64,000 nucleotides of DNA from a virus. Each line of letters opens with the position of its first letter. Position 1 is the stretch's first letter. The notes under the pieces are model-generated. The model had not been told where the DNA came from, ran no database searches, and saw only the letters and a program-made list of their open reading frames with translations. Shown here piece after piece: positions 31,557 to 41,156 of this stretch. The translations under genes were made by a program, and so were the position numbers. The stretch is from positions 27,807-91,806 of IMG/VR virus record IMGVR_UViG_3300031957_001651. The stretch is one strand, 5' to 3'.

Positions 31557-32395
31557 TAGCAACCACAAGGTCGGTATTATATGTCCGTGAAGATAATGTG
31601 ATCACTCCTGTAGATCGTGGTAAAGGTCTTTATTACGGTCTAACAAAAAACTTTGGTAAGTATTATGTTGCTTGCCGTAATAGTGATCCCACAAACACTA
31701 ATACTTTTATTCCTCCTGAAGAAGAGAGTGGAGATATTATTGTATTAGATAATAGACTAAGATCAGAGACAATTCTTGAACCAGAAGATTTCAAATTACA
31801 AGATCTTCATGGCATTGCATTCTGGGGTGGCAGACTTCTCTGTACATCTAGTTACGGTGATTACATTGCAATCTATGATGGTGAGAAGTGGGATAGATGG
31901 CAACCCATTCCACCAAGACGTAACTGCAGTTATCGAGATAGTCATCACTTAAATACTATCTACGGAACAGACAATCGTTTATATATCCTTGCACATAACT
32001 GGGATAATGGTAGTTTTATTCTTGAGTTTGATGGCATTGGTCAACCACCACGACAGATTCATAGTAATATGGGAATCCAATGTCATGATCTATGGATGTA
32101 TAAAGGTGATATCTACACTCTAAGTTCTAAAGAAGGACGTGTTCGATCTACTGGTGGTTTTGTAAAAGATCTAGGTGGATGGGTACGTGGTTTTGCTCAT
32201 GTTGATGATCATTTCTGGGTAGGTGTTTCACCTACAGCAAAGAGAAGTGATCGTGCATTTGGTGATGCTCTCATTCGTAAGTATGATGAGAACTGGAATC
32301 AAGTTGGTGAACTTGTTTTAGAAGACGAGGGTCAAATTCTATCAATCCTTGATATTGGACGCAAGGCATCAAATCCACAATTGGCAATGATATGA
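31547..32395 (+). CDS. beta-propeller-like protein
   Basis: A 282-residue protein with repeated WGGRLLCTSS / YGTDNRLYILAHN / MYKGDIYTLSS type blades, suggesting a beta-propeller of the TIGR03032/DUF4915 kind. It has no signal peptide. Clustering and coupling with sugar-nucleotide and transferase genes point to glycan or protein modification, but no reaction can be named. Confidence 0.62.
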   Translation: MFLVATTRSVLYVREDNVITPVDRGKGLYYGLTKNFGKYYVACRNSDPTNTNTFIPPEEESGDIIVLDNRLRSETILEPEDFKLQDLHGIAFWGGRLLCTSSYGDYIAIYDGEKWDRWQPIPPRRNCSYRDSHHLNTIYGTDNRLYILAHNWDNGSFILEFDGIGQPPRQIHSNMGIQCHDLWMYKGDIYTLSSKEGRVRSTGGFVKDLGGWVRGFAHVDDHFWVGVSPTAKRSDRAFGDALIRKYDENWNQVGELVLEDEGQILSILDIGRKASNPQLAMI

Positions 32396-33261
32396 AGATT
32401 TATATTTGGGGGCACAAACTCCACGAACACACTCACAGTTATATTCATAGTTCTTACTACAAAGCATTTGATTATCTTGGTCATGAAGTCTATTGGATTG
32501 ATCATAGAGATGATCCAAATATGTACGACTTCTCGGATTCAGTTTTCTTTACAGAAAATTTTGTAAAGAATGGGATGCCTCTTCGTAAGGATTGTAAGTA
32601 TATTACTCATCATATTGATACCAAATACCTAACTGATGCTGGTGTTCCTTATGAGAATGTTTTGAAGTTGGGAAACTACTTGCCAAGTTTGGAGATTCAT
32701 GAAAAGGTAGATCACTTGGCATATTGGGATGAATCTACTCGTACTCTTTATCAACCTTGGGGAACAGACTTACTACCTCACGAAATTGATGAGAATAATC
32801 CTGCAAAGTTTGATAGGAGTAAAAGGGAGTTAAACTATATTGGAATGCTTTATGAGCAAGGACCATGGTGGGCACAATCATTTGCAGACATTATTTGGGA
32901 GAAAGATAATGTAGCATTCAAAGTCTTTACACAAAATGCATCTGATGATGAGAATAGAAAACTAGTTAGATCTTCATTCTTATGTCCAGACTTTAGAAGT
33001 GATTGGCACTTGCAATGTGGATACATTCCGTGTAGAATATTCAAGAATATTAGTTATGGTAGAGTAACTGGAACTAATTCACCATATGTAAAACGTGCAT
33101 TTGGGGATTATGTTGCATATGGTGGTACACCAGACACCTTATATTCAAATCTACTAGAATCAGATGCTGGTGGAAATATTGACATTAGAGAAGCAATGCT
33201 TTTTGTCAAAGAAAAACATACATTTATCAATAGAGTCAACACTATCTTGAAGTTATTATGA
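32392..33261 (+). CDS. putative glycosyltransferase (GT-B-like)
   Basis: A 289-residue protein beginning MKIYIWGHKLHEHTHSYIH, with GYIPCRIFKNISYGRVTGTNSP toward the C-terminus, which resembles the donor-binding half of CgeB/DUF3880-like GT-B enzymes. Overlaps of four bases on both sides place it in the glycan operon. The donor and acceptor are unknown and the fold assignment is tentative. Confidence 0.6.
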   Translation: MKIYIWGHKLHEHTHSYIHSSYYKAFDYLGHEVYWIDHRDDPNMYDFSDSVFFTENFVKNGMPLRKDCKYITHHIDTKYLTDAGVPYENVLKLGNYLPSLEIHEKVDHLAYWDESTRTLYQPWGTDLLPHEIDENNPAKFDRSKRELNYIGMLYEQGPWWAQSFADIIWEKDNVAFKVFTQNASDDENRKLVRSSFLCPDFRSDWHLQCGYIPCRIFKNISYGRVTGTNSPYVKRAFGDYVAYGGTPDTLYSNLLESDAGGNIDIREAMLFVKEKHTFINRVNTILKLL

Positions 33262-34043
33262 TCGGTTTTAATCATCTAGGTCAGCACGGAAGACTTGGTA
33301 ATCAAATGTTTCAATATGCTGCACTCCGTGGTATTGCCGCGGCACGTGGATATGATTTCTGCATTCCCCAATCGGATTTTGTAGATGAGTGGAAGGATCA
33401 TCAGTTGTTTGAAACTTTTAAACTCCCACATAATAATAATCGTGGGTATCAACTTCAACCAGATTATTATCAGGAGAAGCAATTTCATTATGATCAGGAG
33501 TATGTAGATAATTGTCCTGATCAGATTTGCCTATTTGGATATTTTCAAACTGAAAGATACTTTGAAAATATTGCTGATAGTATTAGGGAAGACTATACTT
33601 TCCATGATGAGATTGTAGAGACTTGCACTGAATTTATTGAGCAAGTAGACAATCCTCTCGCACTTCATGTTCGTAGAACTGATTATGTTTCCAAGGCAGC
33701 AGATCATCCACCATGCAGTTCTGAATATTATCAAGAAGCATTGAGTAAGTTTGATGATGATCGTAATGTAATTGTATTTTCCGATGATCCTGTGTGGTGT
33801 AAAGAACAAAGTATCTTCTCTTCAGATCGTTTCATGGTTGCTGAAGGAAATGACAATCGTTATGATCTATGTTTGATGTCCCTATGTAAAGACTTTATTA
33901 TTGCCAACTCTTCTTTCTCATGGTGGGGTGCTTGGTTGGCAAATCGTGGAGGAGTAGTTGCTCCTGCTCGGTGGTTTGGTGAAGGGTATACGGCAAAAAA
34001 TGATACTCGTGATATTGTTCCCAGTAACTGGTTGAAAGTATGA
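33258..34043 (+). CDS. alpha-1,2-fucosyltransferase-like (GT11)
   Basis: A 261-residue GT11 enzyme: GRLGNQMFQYAALRG at the N-terminus, the donor motif LHVRRTDYV, and NSSFSWWGAWLA near the C-terminus are the family signatures. It would transfer fucose, or another GDP-linked sugar such as L-galactose, from the GDP sugars made upstream. Length and motif order are typical. It overlaps both neighbours by four bases. Confidence 0.92.
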   Translation: MIGFNHLGQHGRLGNQMFQYAALRGIAAARGYDFCIPQSDFVDEWKDHQLFETFKLPHNNNRGYQLQPDYYQEKQFHYDQEYVDNCPDQICLFGYFQTERYFENIADSIREDYTFHDEIVETCTEFIEQVDNPLALHVRRTDYVSKAADHPPCSSEYYQEALSKFDDDRNVIVFSDDPVWCKEQSIFSSDRFMVAEGNDNRYDLCLMSLCKDFIIANSSFSWWGAWLANRGGVVAPARWFGEGYTAKNDTRDIVPSNWLKV

Positions 34044-34792
34044 TTGATCTATCAGTTGCTATTCCTACTTATGAAATGGGTGGTGTAGGACCAGATTACC
34101 TTAGAGAATTGTTTTCAAGTATTGCAAAGCAAACGTTCAAGAATTTTGAGGTTTGCATCTCAGATCATTCTAAGGATGATTCTACTCTTGAAGTATGTGA
34201 AGAGTATTCTCAAGACTTTACGATTCAATACTTTAAGAATGTAGAAGATCGTGGTAATGGTCCAGCAAATACAAACTCAGCAGTTGAGATGTGCTCGGGT
34301 CAGTATACTAAATTAATCTTTTCTGATGATCTATTCATTAATGATAATGCCTTTGAATTGATTGTAAGAACCTTTGATGCTACTGATTGTAATTGGTTAT
34401 TCAATGGATTTAAGCATACATCTGACGGTAGAAACTTTGTAAGACCAATGATTCCTCGTTGGACTGATATGATGTTGGAGGGTAGAAATCTTCTTGGTTC
34501 TCCTTCTTGCGTTTCCTTTAAGACTGATAAGTTTGTGAGATTTGATTCTCAACTTAAACTGTTAATGGATACTGATTTTTATCATCGTATGCGTTGTGAG
34601 AATGGTTCTCCTGGATTGATTCAAGAATATCTAATTGCTAATCGTGAGCATCCAAATAGAATTAGTTCTGCTAATGTAGATTACAACCATAGGTTTGACC
34701 ATCCAGAAGGATCTTGGATTGTAAATAAGGAAGAACTAGACTATGTTCTAGAGAAAAACAAAACCAATACATATGAAAATGAGAAAGATTGA
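34040..34792 (+). CDS. family 2 glycosyltransferase
   Basis: A 250-residue GT-A enzyme. LSVAIPTYEMGG and VCISDHSKDDSTLEV give the nucleotide-binding strands, and YTKLIFSDDLFIND carries the metal-binding Asp pair. No membrane anchor. It overlaps the next gene by 20 bases. Donor and acceptor unknown. Confidence 0.88.
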   Translation: MIDLSVAIPTYEMGGVGPDYLRELFSSIAKQTFKNFEVCISDHSKDDSTLEVCEEYSQDFTIQYFKNVEDRGNGPANTNSAVEMCSGQYTKLIFSDDLFINDNAFELIVRTFDATDCNWLFNGFKHTSDGRNFVRPMIPRWTDMMLEGRNLLGSPSCVSFKTDKFVRFDSQLKLLMDTDFYHRMRCENGSPGLIQEYLIANREHPNRISSANVDYNHRFDHPEGSWIVNKEELDYVLEKNKTNTYENEKD

Positions 34793-35618
34793 TTTATCTA
34801 ATGCAACCTTTATCGTTCCTATTAGATTGGAGTCTCCAGATCGACTGAGGAATGTAATCACAAGTTTGTGCTATATCTTAGCAAACTTTAAAACTAATGT
34901 AATAGTTCATGAAGTTGATTCCGAGTCTGTATTTGCAGAAAGTGCTTTACCACAGATTACGGAATTTCTTGATGGGGATGTAGGAGATCTTAAACATATT
35001 TTTGAGCAGTCTGATGCACCATCATTTCATAGACAGAGAGTTCTCAATGATATGATTATGATGTCAACTACTAAAGTAGTTGTGAATTATGATTGTGATG
35101 TTCTACTTCCAAGAGAAACCTATCAACATGCATATGAGATCATCAACAATGATCATGCAGATGTAATCTATCCATATGGTGATGGTAATTGGCAGTATCA
35201 AGTCTTTGCTGACGATGAACTTGTTACGGAATTCCTTACCAATGACTTCGATATGAGGATCCTAAATAAGAAGTCAAAAGTCTATATGTCCAAATATGGA
35301 TTTTGTCAATTCTTCAATAGAGATGTTTATATTGAAGGTGGATTAGAGAATGAAAATTTTGTAGCATATGCTCCAGAAGATGTAGAAAGATATCATAGAT
35401 TTACAACTCTTGGATATAGAGTTGGTAGAGTACCTGACTGGGTGTATCATTTAGAACATTCTAGGACTCCAAATTCATGGGTCAATAATCCACATATGCA
35501 AGAAAATAATGCAGAGTGGGAAAATATTCGGAAGATGCAACCTAATGAATTAAGAGAGTATATCACCAGTCAGGAATATTATAAGAAAAGGTTATGTCAA
35601 ACAAAAGAATTGCAGTAA
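34773..35618 (+). CDS. putative GT-A glycosyltransferase
   Basis: A 281-residue protein with FIVPIRLESPDRLRNV at the start and VVVNYDCDVLLPR carrying a DCD metal motif, similar to galactosyltransferase-like GT2 proteins; WVYHLEHSRTPNS gives a later conserved-looking His. The start may be the ATG at 34773 or 34779. It overlaps the neighbours on both sides. Confidence 0.75.
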   Translation: MKMRKIDLSNATFIVPIRLESPDRLRNVITSLCYILANFKTNVIVHEVDSESVFAESALPQITEFLDGDVGDLKHIFEQSDAPSFHRQRVLNDMIMMSTTKVVVNYDCDVLLPRETYQHAYEIINNDHADVIYPYGDGNWQYQVFADDELVTEFLTNDFDMRILNKKSKVYMSKYGFCQFFNRDVYIEGGLENENFVAYAPEDVERYHRFTTLGYRVGRVPDWVYHLEHSRTPNSWVNNPHMQENNAEWENIRKMQPNELREYITSQEYYKKRLCQTKELQ

Positions 35619-36286
35619 TTACATCATCAATCGGATCTAATGAATTAATTAGTCCGCAAAAGTGGATGCATAAAGTTGATTATCATGCCTTTGTAGAGCC
35701 ACAATATCTACATATTGGTGATATGTGGAATCGTCATGAATATGTTAGTTTTTCACTAGATCCAAAATACAAGAATAGAAGAGATGCAAAGATCTATAAA
35801 GTCTGTCCACATTTATTTCTTCCTGGATATGATTACTATATTTGGATGGACTCTACACATATTTTAGAAGCAGATCCAGAAGAATTGATTGAAGAATATT
35901 TGAAAGGTTCTGATATTGCAGTCTTCAAACATCCAGAACGAGATTGTGTATATGAAGAAGGAAATCTAGTCAAACAGATTGGGTTTGATCATGCTAACTT
36001 AATAGAAGATCAACTTGACTTCTATAGAGAGATGGAGTATCCTGAACATAATGGTTTATATGAACTTCCCGTAAGAATTCAAAAAAATAATGGACGAACA
36101 AAACAACTTGCTTTGATGTGGTGGGAACAGATTTGTATGTTTTCATCAAGAGATCAAATTAGTTTCCCGTTTGTCTGTGAACAATTAAATATTGAACCAA
36201 ATATTATTCCTGGAAGAGCAAACACAATTCGAGGAAACAAATATATACCACAAGTTGTAAGTTCTCATCATAGTAGAGTTGGTTAA
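35594..36286 (+). CDS. DUF616-like putative glycosyltransferase
   Basis: A 230-residue protein. RDAKIYKVCPHLFLPGYDYYIWMDSTHIL with the acidic WMDS motif, followed by IAVFKHPERDCVYEE, is the pattern of DUF616 (TOD1/MUCI70-like) proteins considered glycosyltransferases. It overlaps the asparagine synthetase-like gene by one base. Confidence 0.78.
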   Translation: MSNKRIAVITSSIGSNELISPQKWMHKVDYHAFVEPQYLHIGDMWNRHEYVSFSLDPKYKNRRDAKIYKVCPHLFLPGYDYYIWMDSTHILEADPEELIEEYLKGSDIAVFKHPERDCVYEEGNLVKQIGFDHANLIEDQLDFYREMEYPEHNGLYELPVRIQKNNGRTKQLALMWWEQICMFSSRDQISFPFVCEQLNIEPNIIPGRANTIRGNKYIPQVVSSHHSRVG

Positions 36287-37611
36287 TGTGCAGTTTTCTT
36301 TTTACTGATAAAGACGTAAGTGATTTTGATTATACAAATCACTACATGAAATTTCGTGGTCCTGATGCTACGAATAGTATTCAAGTCAACGAATATACAA
36401 TTGCTCATAATATCCTCTCTATTACTGGAGAGTTTACTCCACAACCATTTGTAGATCATGATGATGAGATTGTATGTGTCTACAATGGGCAGATTTATAA
36501 TTATACTGACTTTGGTGATTATGGATCTGATGGTGAATGTATTATTCCCACATATAAGAAGTTTGGTGAACGTGCATTTGTCACACTAGACGGTGAGTTT
36601 GCAATTGTTCTTGCAGACTTTAAGAATAATCTTCTTCATTTAGTCACAGATCCATTTGCAACCAAACCACTATGGTATGGAATTGAGGATGGTAAGATTG
36701 GTGTAGCAAGTTATGAGTCTGCTGTAAAGTCTCTTGGTTTCCGAAAGGTGATCAAGCAAGATGCAAATAAAATTCTTACATTCAATCTAGAAACAAAGGA
36801 ACTAGTCAATGAATTGACTACCTATGAGTTCATTCTTCATCAATTCAGTGAATCATTTGATGGATGGATCGGTGCATTCAAAGAGTCCATTCGGAAGAGA
36901 ACCAAAGGTATTCGTGAAAAAGTATTCATTGGATTGTCTAGTGGGTATGATAGTGGTGGTATTGCATGTGAATTAAACAAACAAGATATTCCCTACAAAG
37001 CATATACTGTTGTTGGCAATGAAGATCAGAATGTGCTTCGTAAGAGATACGAAATGTTCAATGAAAACTCTTGTGGAGTAAATCTACAGGACAATCGTTG
37101 GGCATACAAAGACTACATTAATAAGAATGTAGAGGAGTTTAAGTATCGTATCTATTCCTCTAGTAGTGATTACAACGAGTTCAACACTAGACTGCAGGAT
37201 GATAATGGATCCTGTGGTCTTTCTATGATTTGTGATAATGCTCGTAAGGAAGGGCATAAAATCTATCTCTCTGGATCTGGGTCAGATGAAATTTTCTCTG
37301 ACTATGGATTCAATGGCGAGAAGAAGTTTATGCATAGTAACTTTGGTGGACTCTTTCCTGAAGATTTGTCAACAATCTTTCCATGGGCTTCATTTTATGG
37401 GAGCACTATGGTATCATATCTTGCAAAGGAGGAGTATGTTGCTGGTTCCTATGGAATAGAAACACGTTATCCATATTTGGATAAATACGTCGTCCAAGAA
37501 TTCTTATCATTAAAACATACATTGAAGAATTCAAAGTATAAGTCTGTACTTGATGAGTATCTGACTAGATCAAATTATCCATTTGAAAAAAATATTAAAA
37601 GAGGTTTTTGA
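36286..37611 (+). CDS. asparagine synthetase B-like amidotransferase
   Basis: A 441-residue glutamine-hydrolysing amidotransferase of the AsnB family. Cys2 follows the initiator Met (MCSFLF) as the catalytic N-terminal nucleophile; FRGPDA and YNGQIYN are glutaminase motifs. The ATP pyrophosphatase loop is LSSGYDSGG (SGGxDS type) and SGSGSDEIFSDY follows. It is about 110 residues shorter than E. coli AsnB. In O-antigen clusters such enzymes can amidate sugar acids or peptidyl groups, which fits better here than plain asparagine synthesis; this is inference. Confidence 0.88.
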   Translation: MCSFLFTDKDVSDFDYTNHYMKFRGPDATNSIQVNEYTIAHNILSITGEFTPQPFVDHDDEIVCVYNGQIYNYTDFGDYGSDGECIIPTYKKFGERAFVTLDGEFAIVLADFKNNLLHLVTDPFATKPLWYGIEDGKIGVASYESAVKSLGFRKVIKQDANKILTFNLETKELVNELTTYEFILHQFSESFDGWIGAFKESIRKRTKGIREKVFIGLSSGYDSGGIACELNKQDIPYKAYTVVGNEDQNVLRKRYEMFNENSCGVNLQDNRWAYKDYINKNVEEFKYRIYSSSSDYNEFNTRLQDDNGSCGLSMICDNARKEGHKIYLSGSGSDEIFSDYGFNGEKKFMHSNFGGLFPEDLSTIFPWASFYGSTMVSYLAKEEYVAGSYGIETRYPYLDKYVVQEFLSLKHTLKNSKYKSVLDEYLTRSNYPFEKNIKRGF

Positions 37612-38156
37612 TGTCGTCCACATTATCTAAAGAAGTTCTTCTAAAGCATAAGAAGAATAATGTATTTGTAGAAACTGGAACACTTTGGGGTGATGGAGTC
37701 GCAGTTGCTCTGGAGTGTGGATACGATAAGGTGATTAGTATTGAGATCGATCCTGAACGTGTCGTAGCAAACTCTGAAAGGTTTGCTGATGAGATTGCAG
37801 ATGGTCGTGTGGAATTAGTTGAGGGTGATACCTTTGATGTCTTTGAGGGCATCGTAGAGGGTTTGGAAGAACCAGCAACTTTCTGGTTGGATGCTCATTG
37901 GGATAATGATGGAGCACCAATTGGTGAGTATAAGTGCCCACTTCCATTTGAATTAGACACTATCTCAAAAAGTGATATCAGAACTCATACTCTTATGATT
38001 GATGATCGTAGACTTTTTGGTGATACGGGAAGCACTTGGGGCAATACGATTAGTGAAGATGCAATCTATGAGCAGGTAACTGCTATTAATAAGTCCTATT
38101 TCATTTCTTATGAGGATGGACATGTAGAAGATGATGTTATTGTTGCACATTGCTGA
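37611..38156 (+). CDS. methyltransferase-like protein
   Basis: A 181-residue Rossmann-type protein. FVETGTLWGDGVAVAL resembles the SAM-binding glycine loop and SIEIDPERV the acidic strand that binds the ribose; FWLDAHWD follows. Start at the ATG at 37611, ten bases after GAGG, sharing a base with the preceding stop. The substrate is unknown, perhaps a sugar. Confidence 0.72.
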   Translation: MSSTLSKEVLLKHKKNNVFVETGTLWGDGVAVALECGYDKVISIEIDPERVVANSERFADEIADGRVELVEGDTFDVFEGIVEGLEEPATFWLDAHWDNDGAPIGEYKCPLPFELDTISKSDIRTHTLMIDDRRLFGDTGSTWGNTISEDAIYEQVTAINKSYFISYEDGHVEDDVIVAHC

Positions 38157-38158
38157 TT

Positions 38159-38959
38159 ATGAAATATAATGTTTTTACTACGGCTAACAAGTCGTACTTT
38201 CCTTTTGTTGATGTGCTTGTAAATTCTCTTACTGAGAACTGTCCGAATCTCAATCGAATTTATATTGCAGATTGTGGTCTCGGTGAGTATCGTAAGTATC
38301 TTCAGGACAAGGATAATGTATCGATTATGGATACTGATGTTACTGACGAATACTCTGGTGTTCATTCTGAGGGTTGGGTAAAAGCAACACAACAGAAGAC
38401 TAGAGTTCTCAGTAAACTCTTAACCATGATGGAATTTGAAGAACCACTCATTATGATTGATAGTGATGTATGTGTGTTGGAAGATCTAGCACAGGTTGTT
38501 GATACTGAATTTGATATGCAAGTAACAACAATGAATACTGGTGGACATTCCCGTGCTGATGGAATCTTTATTAGTGAGATTGCAAGTTTCTTGATTATCA
38601 ATAATTGTGATCTTGGTAAACGTTTCGTCCGTACTTGGATTAAACAGATGGAAGAGTTTGCTGAGAATGATACTCCATTTCCTCACGAAACTCCTGCACT
38701 AAATATCACATTGCAGAATAACAAACTCCTTAATGTTGGTTATCTAAAAGAATTAGAAGTATGTGCAGATCAAGAGTTGACTTCCAATACTCTTTCTGTA
38801 CACTTTAAGAGTAATGGTTCTACAAGTGATAATCCTGTGGTAAACTTTGAAAAGAGAGTGATGTCTGTTGATAATAAAACTAAGACTGATCTTGATATTG
38901 ACAAATACTTGAACGAAGAAATTTATGATCAATGGAGATCTGAATATGAAACTAACTGA
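38159..38959 (+). CDS. putative GT-A glycosyltransferase
   Basis: A 266-residue protein. VFTTANKSYFPFVDVLVNSL and PLIMIDSDVCVLEDL (DSD metal motif) resemble GT8-type or related nucleotide-sugar transferases, with the acceptor-side HFKSNGS later. The ATG at 38159 follows the preceding stop by two bases. Donor unknown. Confidence 0.72.
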   Translation: MKYNVFTTANKSYFPFVDVLVNSLTENCPNLNRIYIADCGLGEYRKYLQDKDNVSIMDTDVTDEYSGVHSEGWVKATQQKTRVLSKLLTMMEFEEPLIMIDSDVCVLEDLAQVVDTEFDMQVTTMNTGGHSRADGIFISEIASFLIINNCDLGKRFVRTWIKQMEEFAENDTPFPHETPALNITLQNNKLLNVGYLKELEVCADQELTSNTLSVHFKSNGSTSDNPVVNFEKRVMSVDNKTKTDLDIDKYLNEEIYDQWRSEYETN

Positions 38960-39533
38960 TATTCATACGCAATTTAAAACTGATAAGGGAACTGCTCATG
39001 ACTACATTGATTGGTATGAACAGACATTTTCTGATCGTAGAACTGATGAACTGAATGTTCTTGAGGTTGGTGTTCTATTTGGTGGTTCACTCAAGATGTG
39101 GGAGCACTACTTTGAAAATTCAAACATATATGGTGTAGAAGATTTTTCTCAAGAAGATGGTCAATGGCATTATCAGTATGAACCCGTAGATGGTGATGCC
39201 GTCATGGAAGATGTGAATAGTCATGAACGGATCACATTGTTTAACTTTGATTGTGAAAAAGAAGATAGCATTAAACAAAACTTTGGTGATCTAACATTTG
39301 ATATTATTATTGATGATGCTAATCACAAACTCACTCAACAGATGAAGAATGTTAATAATTATCTACCATACCTTCGTGATGGTGGCATTTACATTTGTGA
39401 GGATGTTCAAACTGCTGAAGGTGCAAAAGAACTCTGTGATTTTATTTCTGAGTTTTATCCTGGAGCACAAACTCATATCATCGAATGTGATCTAAACAAG
39501 AAATCAGACGATAGGTTAGTAGTAGTCGTATGA
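38946..39533 (+). CDS. SAM-dependent methyltransferase-like protein
   Basis: A 195-residue protein with NVLEVGVLFGGSLKMW (SAM loop), IYGVEDF, DIIIDDANH and YLRDGGIYICEDV, typical of small methyltransferases in surface-glycan clusters. The ATG at 38946 has GGAG eight bases before it and overlaps the preceding gene by 14 bases. O-methylation of a sugar is likely but not shown. Confidence 0.8.
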   Translation: MKLTDIHTQFKTDKGTAHDYIDWYEQTFSDRRTDELNVLEVGVLFGGSLKMWEHYFENSNIYGVEDFSQEDGQWHYQYEPVDGDAVMEDVNSHERITLFNFDCEKEDSIKQNFGDLTFDIIIDDANHKLTQQMKNVNNYLPYLRDGGIYICEDVQTAEGAKELCDFISEFYPGAQTHIIECDLNKKSDDRLVVVV

Positions 39534-40321
39534 GAGTTTTAAACATCTATTGTGATGGAGGTTTTGGCAACCGTTATGGAACTTTGCTTGGTGGACTTGC
39601 CGTAGCAAAATACCATAATATGCGTCCAGTGGTTGTCTGGAGAGACACTTCTGCGTGTCGTTTGCCATTCAACGAAATCTTTTTGTCTGATATAGATGTT
39701 ATTGATAGACCACTACAAGATTTTAGTGGTTGTATTCTCTTAATGCATGAAGATTTTATTCAGGGAAAACAGAATTATAATATTAACTCCTTTGGATCTA
39801 TTGAGAGTCTACCTTTATCTGATTGTGGAGTATATCTTTATAATAACAATTGGATTCCTGAATGGATTGATGAGAAATTAATTATTGAAGCAGGAAGACA
39901 GTTAAAGTTTATAGATAAAATTAAAAATTTCTGCGGTCAATATTGTAAGAAGCATAGTGTAACTTCATTTACAATTGGTATTCATTTGAGAGCAACAGAT
40001 TTTAATACTTATATCCCTAAGTTTGATAAGGAATATAAGTGGATAGAAGGACAACCAGAGGAAAAGTTTTTTGTCTTATCTGATGATCCAAATATTGAAA
40101 AGAAATTTAATAAACTTGATAATGTAGTCGTTCGTAGAAAAGAAAACTACGTTGAAAAGGAAAATAAAGATGCTGGTTGGTGTGGAAATGTAGAAAGAAC
40201 ATCTAAGAGTGTCCTGGATGCTTTGATAGACTTGACAATTCTTTCCAAAACAAATATTATGGTAAACTCACCCAGTTCATTTTTGAAAACTGCTTTGTTA
40301 TTACGCAAGATTAATGGATAA
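39530..40321 (+). CDS. fucosyltransferase-like protein
   Basis: A 263-residue protein with GGFGNRYGTLLGGLAVAKY at the N-terminus and IGIHLRATDFNTY, a variant of the HxRxxD donor motif of alpha-fucosyltransferases (GT11/NodZ group), then MVNSPSSFLKTALLL near the end. It is more diverged than the GT11 gene at 33258. It overlaps the neighbours by four and eight bases. Confidence 0.7.
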   Translation: MRVLNIYCDGGFGNRYGTLLGGLAVAKYHNMRPVVVWRDTSACRLPFNEIFLSDIDVIDRPLQDFSGCILLMHEDFIQGKQNYNINSFGSIESLPLSDCGVYLYNNNWIPEWIDEKLIIEAGRQLKFIDKIKNFCGQYCKKHSVTSFTIGIHLRATDFNTYIPKFDKEYKWIEGQPEEKFFVLSDDPNIEKKFNKLDNVVVRRKENYVEKENKDAGWCGNVERTSKSVLDALIDLTILSKTNIMVNSPSSFLKTALLLRKING

Positions 40322-41105
40322 AAATAAATCAACATTCAAACTTCAAGGTTTTGGTCCTATCTATTATCTCAATCTCGATGGTCAACCAGAGAGACGTGAG
40401 TTTATGGAGAACCAATTTAAGTATTGGGAAATTGAAAACTATGAACGTATCTCTGCATATGATGGTAGGGATGATGATCTGAGTGATATTTTGAAAGGTC
40501 GTTATCCTGAAAAGATGACACCTGGTGAGATTGGATGTGTTACATCACACCTGAAAGCAATCGGGCATTGGTTGGACACTTCCGATTCACCTTATGCAGT
40601 CTTTATGGAAGATGATTGTAGTCTTGACCTTGTAAGGTTTTGGCCATTTACTTGGAGAGACTTTTATTCACGTCTTCCTTATGATTGGGACTGCGTACAG
40701 ATTTCTATTATCTGTACTGGTGACATTCATGTCAGGCTTCACAAACGATTTGTGAACGATTTCTCAACTGCGTGTTATATTATGAATCGTCGGTATGCTG
40801 AGAAACTCATGCATTTCCACGTCAAGGGTGCCGACAAATATAAACTTGACAACGGTGTGAAACCACGTCCTGTTGCGGACGATCTTCTGTATAATGCAGG
40901 GAATACATATGCAATTCCTTTGCTTCTATACAGGACTGAGTTGGGTTCTTCTATTCATCCAGAACATGTGGATGTATTTCATAAGCAGAACTATCAATCT
41001 CAGTGGAACTTCTGGGAGACCTCTGGGTCTACTATGAGTCTTGCGGATATCGTGAACTATGATCCATACTTGGGTCGAGTCACCGAATCATCACAGCAGA
41101 CTTGA
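40314..41105 (+). CDS. family 25 glycosyltransferase
   Basis: A 263-residue LPS-type glycosyltransferase of family GT25. PIYYLNLDGQPERREFM at the N-terminus, LTPGEIGCVTSH-like MTPGEIGCVTSHLKA, and YAVFMEDDCSL with the acidic metal motif are typical. It is the last gene of the glycan block; the next promoter begins within its stop region. Confidence 0.9.
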   Translation: MDKNKSTFKLQGFGPIYYLNLDGQPERREFMENQFKYWEIENYERISAYDGRDDDLSDILKGRYPEKMTPGEIGCVTSHLKAIGHWLDTSDSPYAVFMEDDCSLDLVRFWPFTWRDFYSRLPYDWDCVQISIICTGDIHVRLHKRFVNDFSTACYIMNRRYAEKLMHFHVKGADKYKLDNGVKPRPVADDLLYNAGNTYAIPLLLYRTELGSSIHPEHVDVFHKQNYQSQWNFWETSGSTMSLADIVNYDPYLGRVTESSQQT

Positions 41106-41130
41106 CAGAATTTTACCTTTCCTATATAAT
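41102..41130 (+). promoter_or_regulatory. sigma-70 promoter TTGACA-N17-TATAAT
   Basis: Perfect consensus hexamers and a 17-base spacer, with the -35 overlapping the stop of the GT25 gene. Transcription would start near 41137, 20 bases before the hli ATG. Confidence 0.87.
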
Positions 41131-41156
41131 TATGTTATAAATCTTTACATAAAGAA

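Noticed and set aside
36286-37611. Truncated or broken asparagine synthetase
   Set aside because: Although about 110 residues shorter than E. coli AsnB, it has Cys2, the glutaminase motifs and the ATP loop in order, and ends in coupled overlap with the next gene, so it looks like an intact short form.
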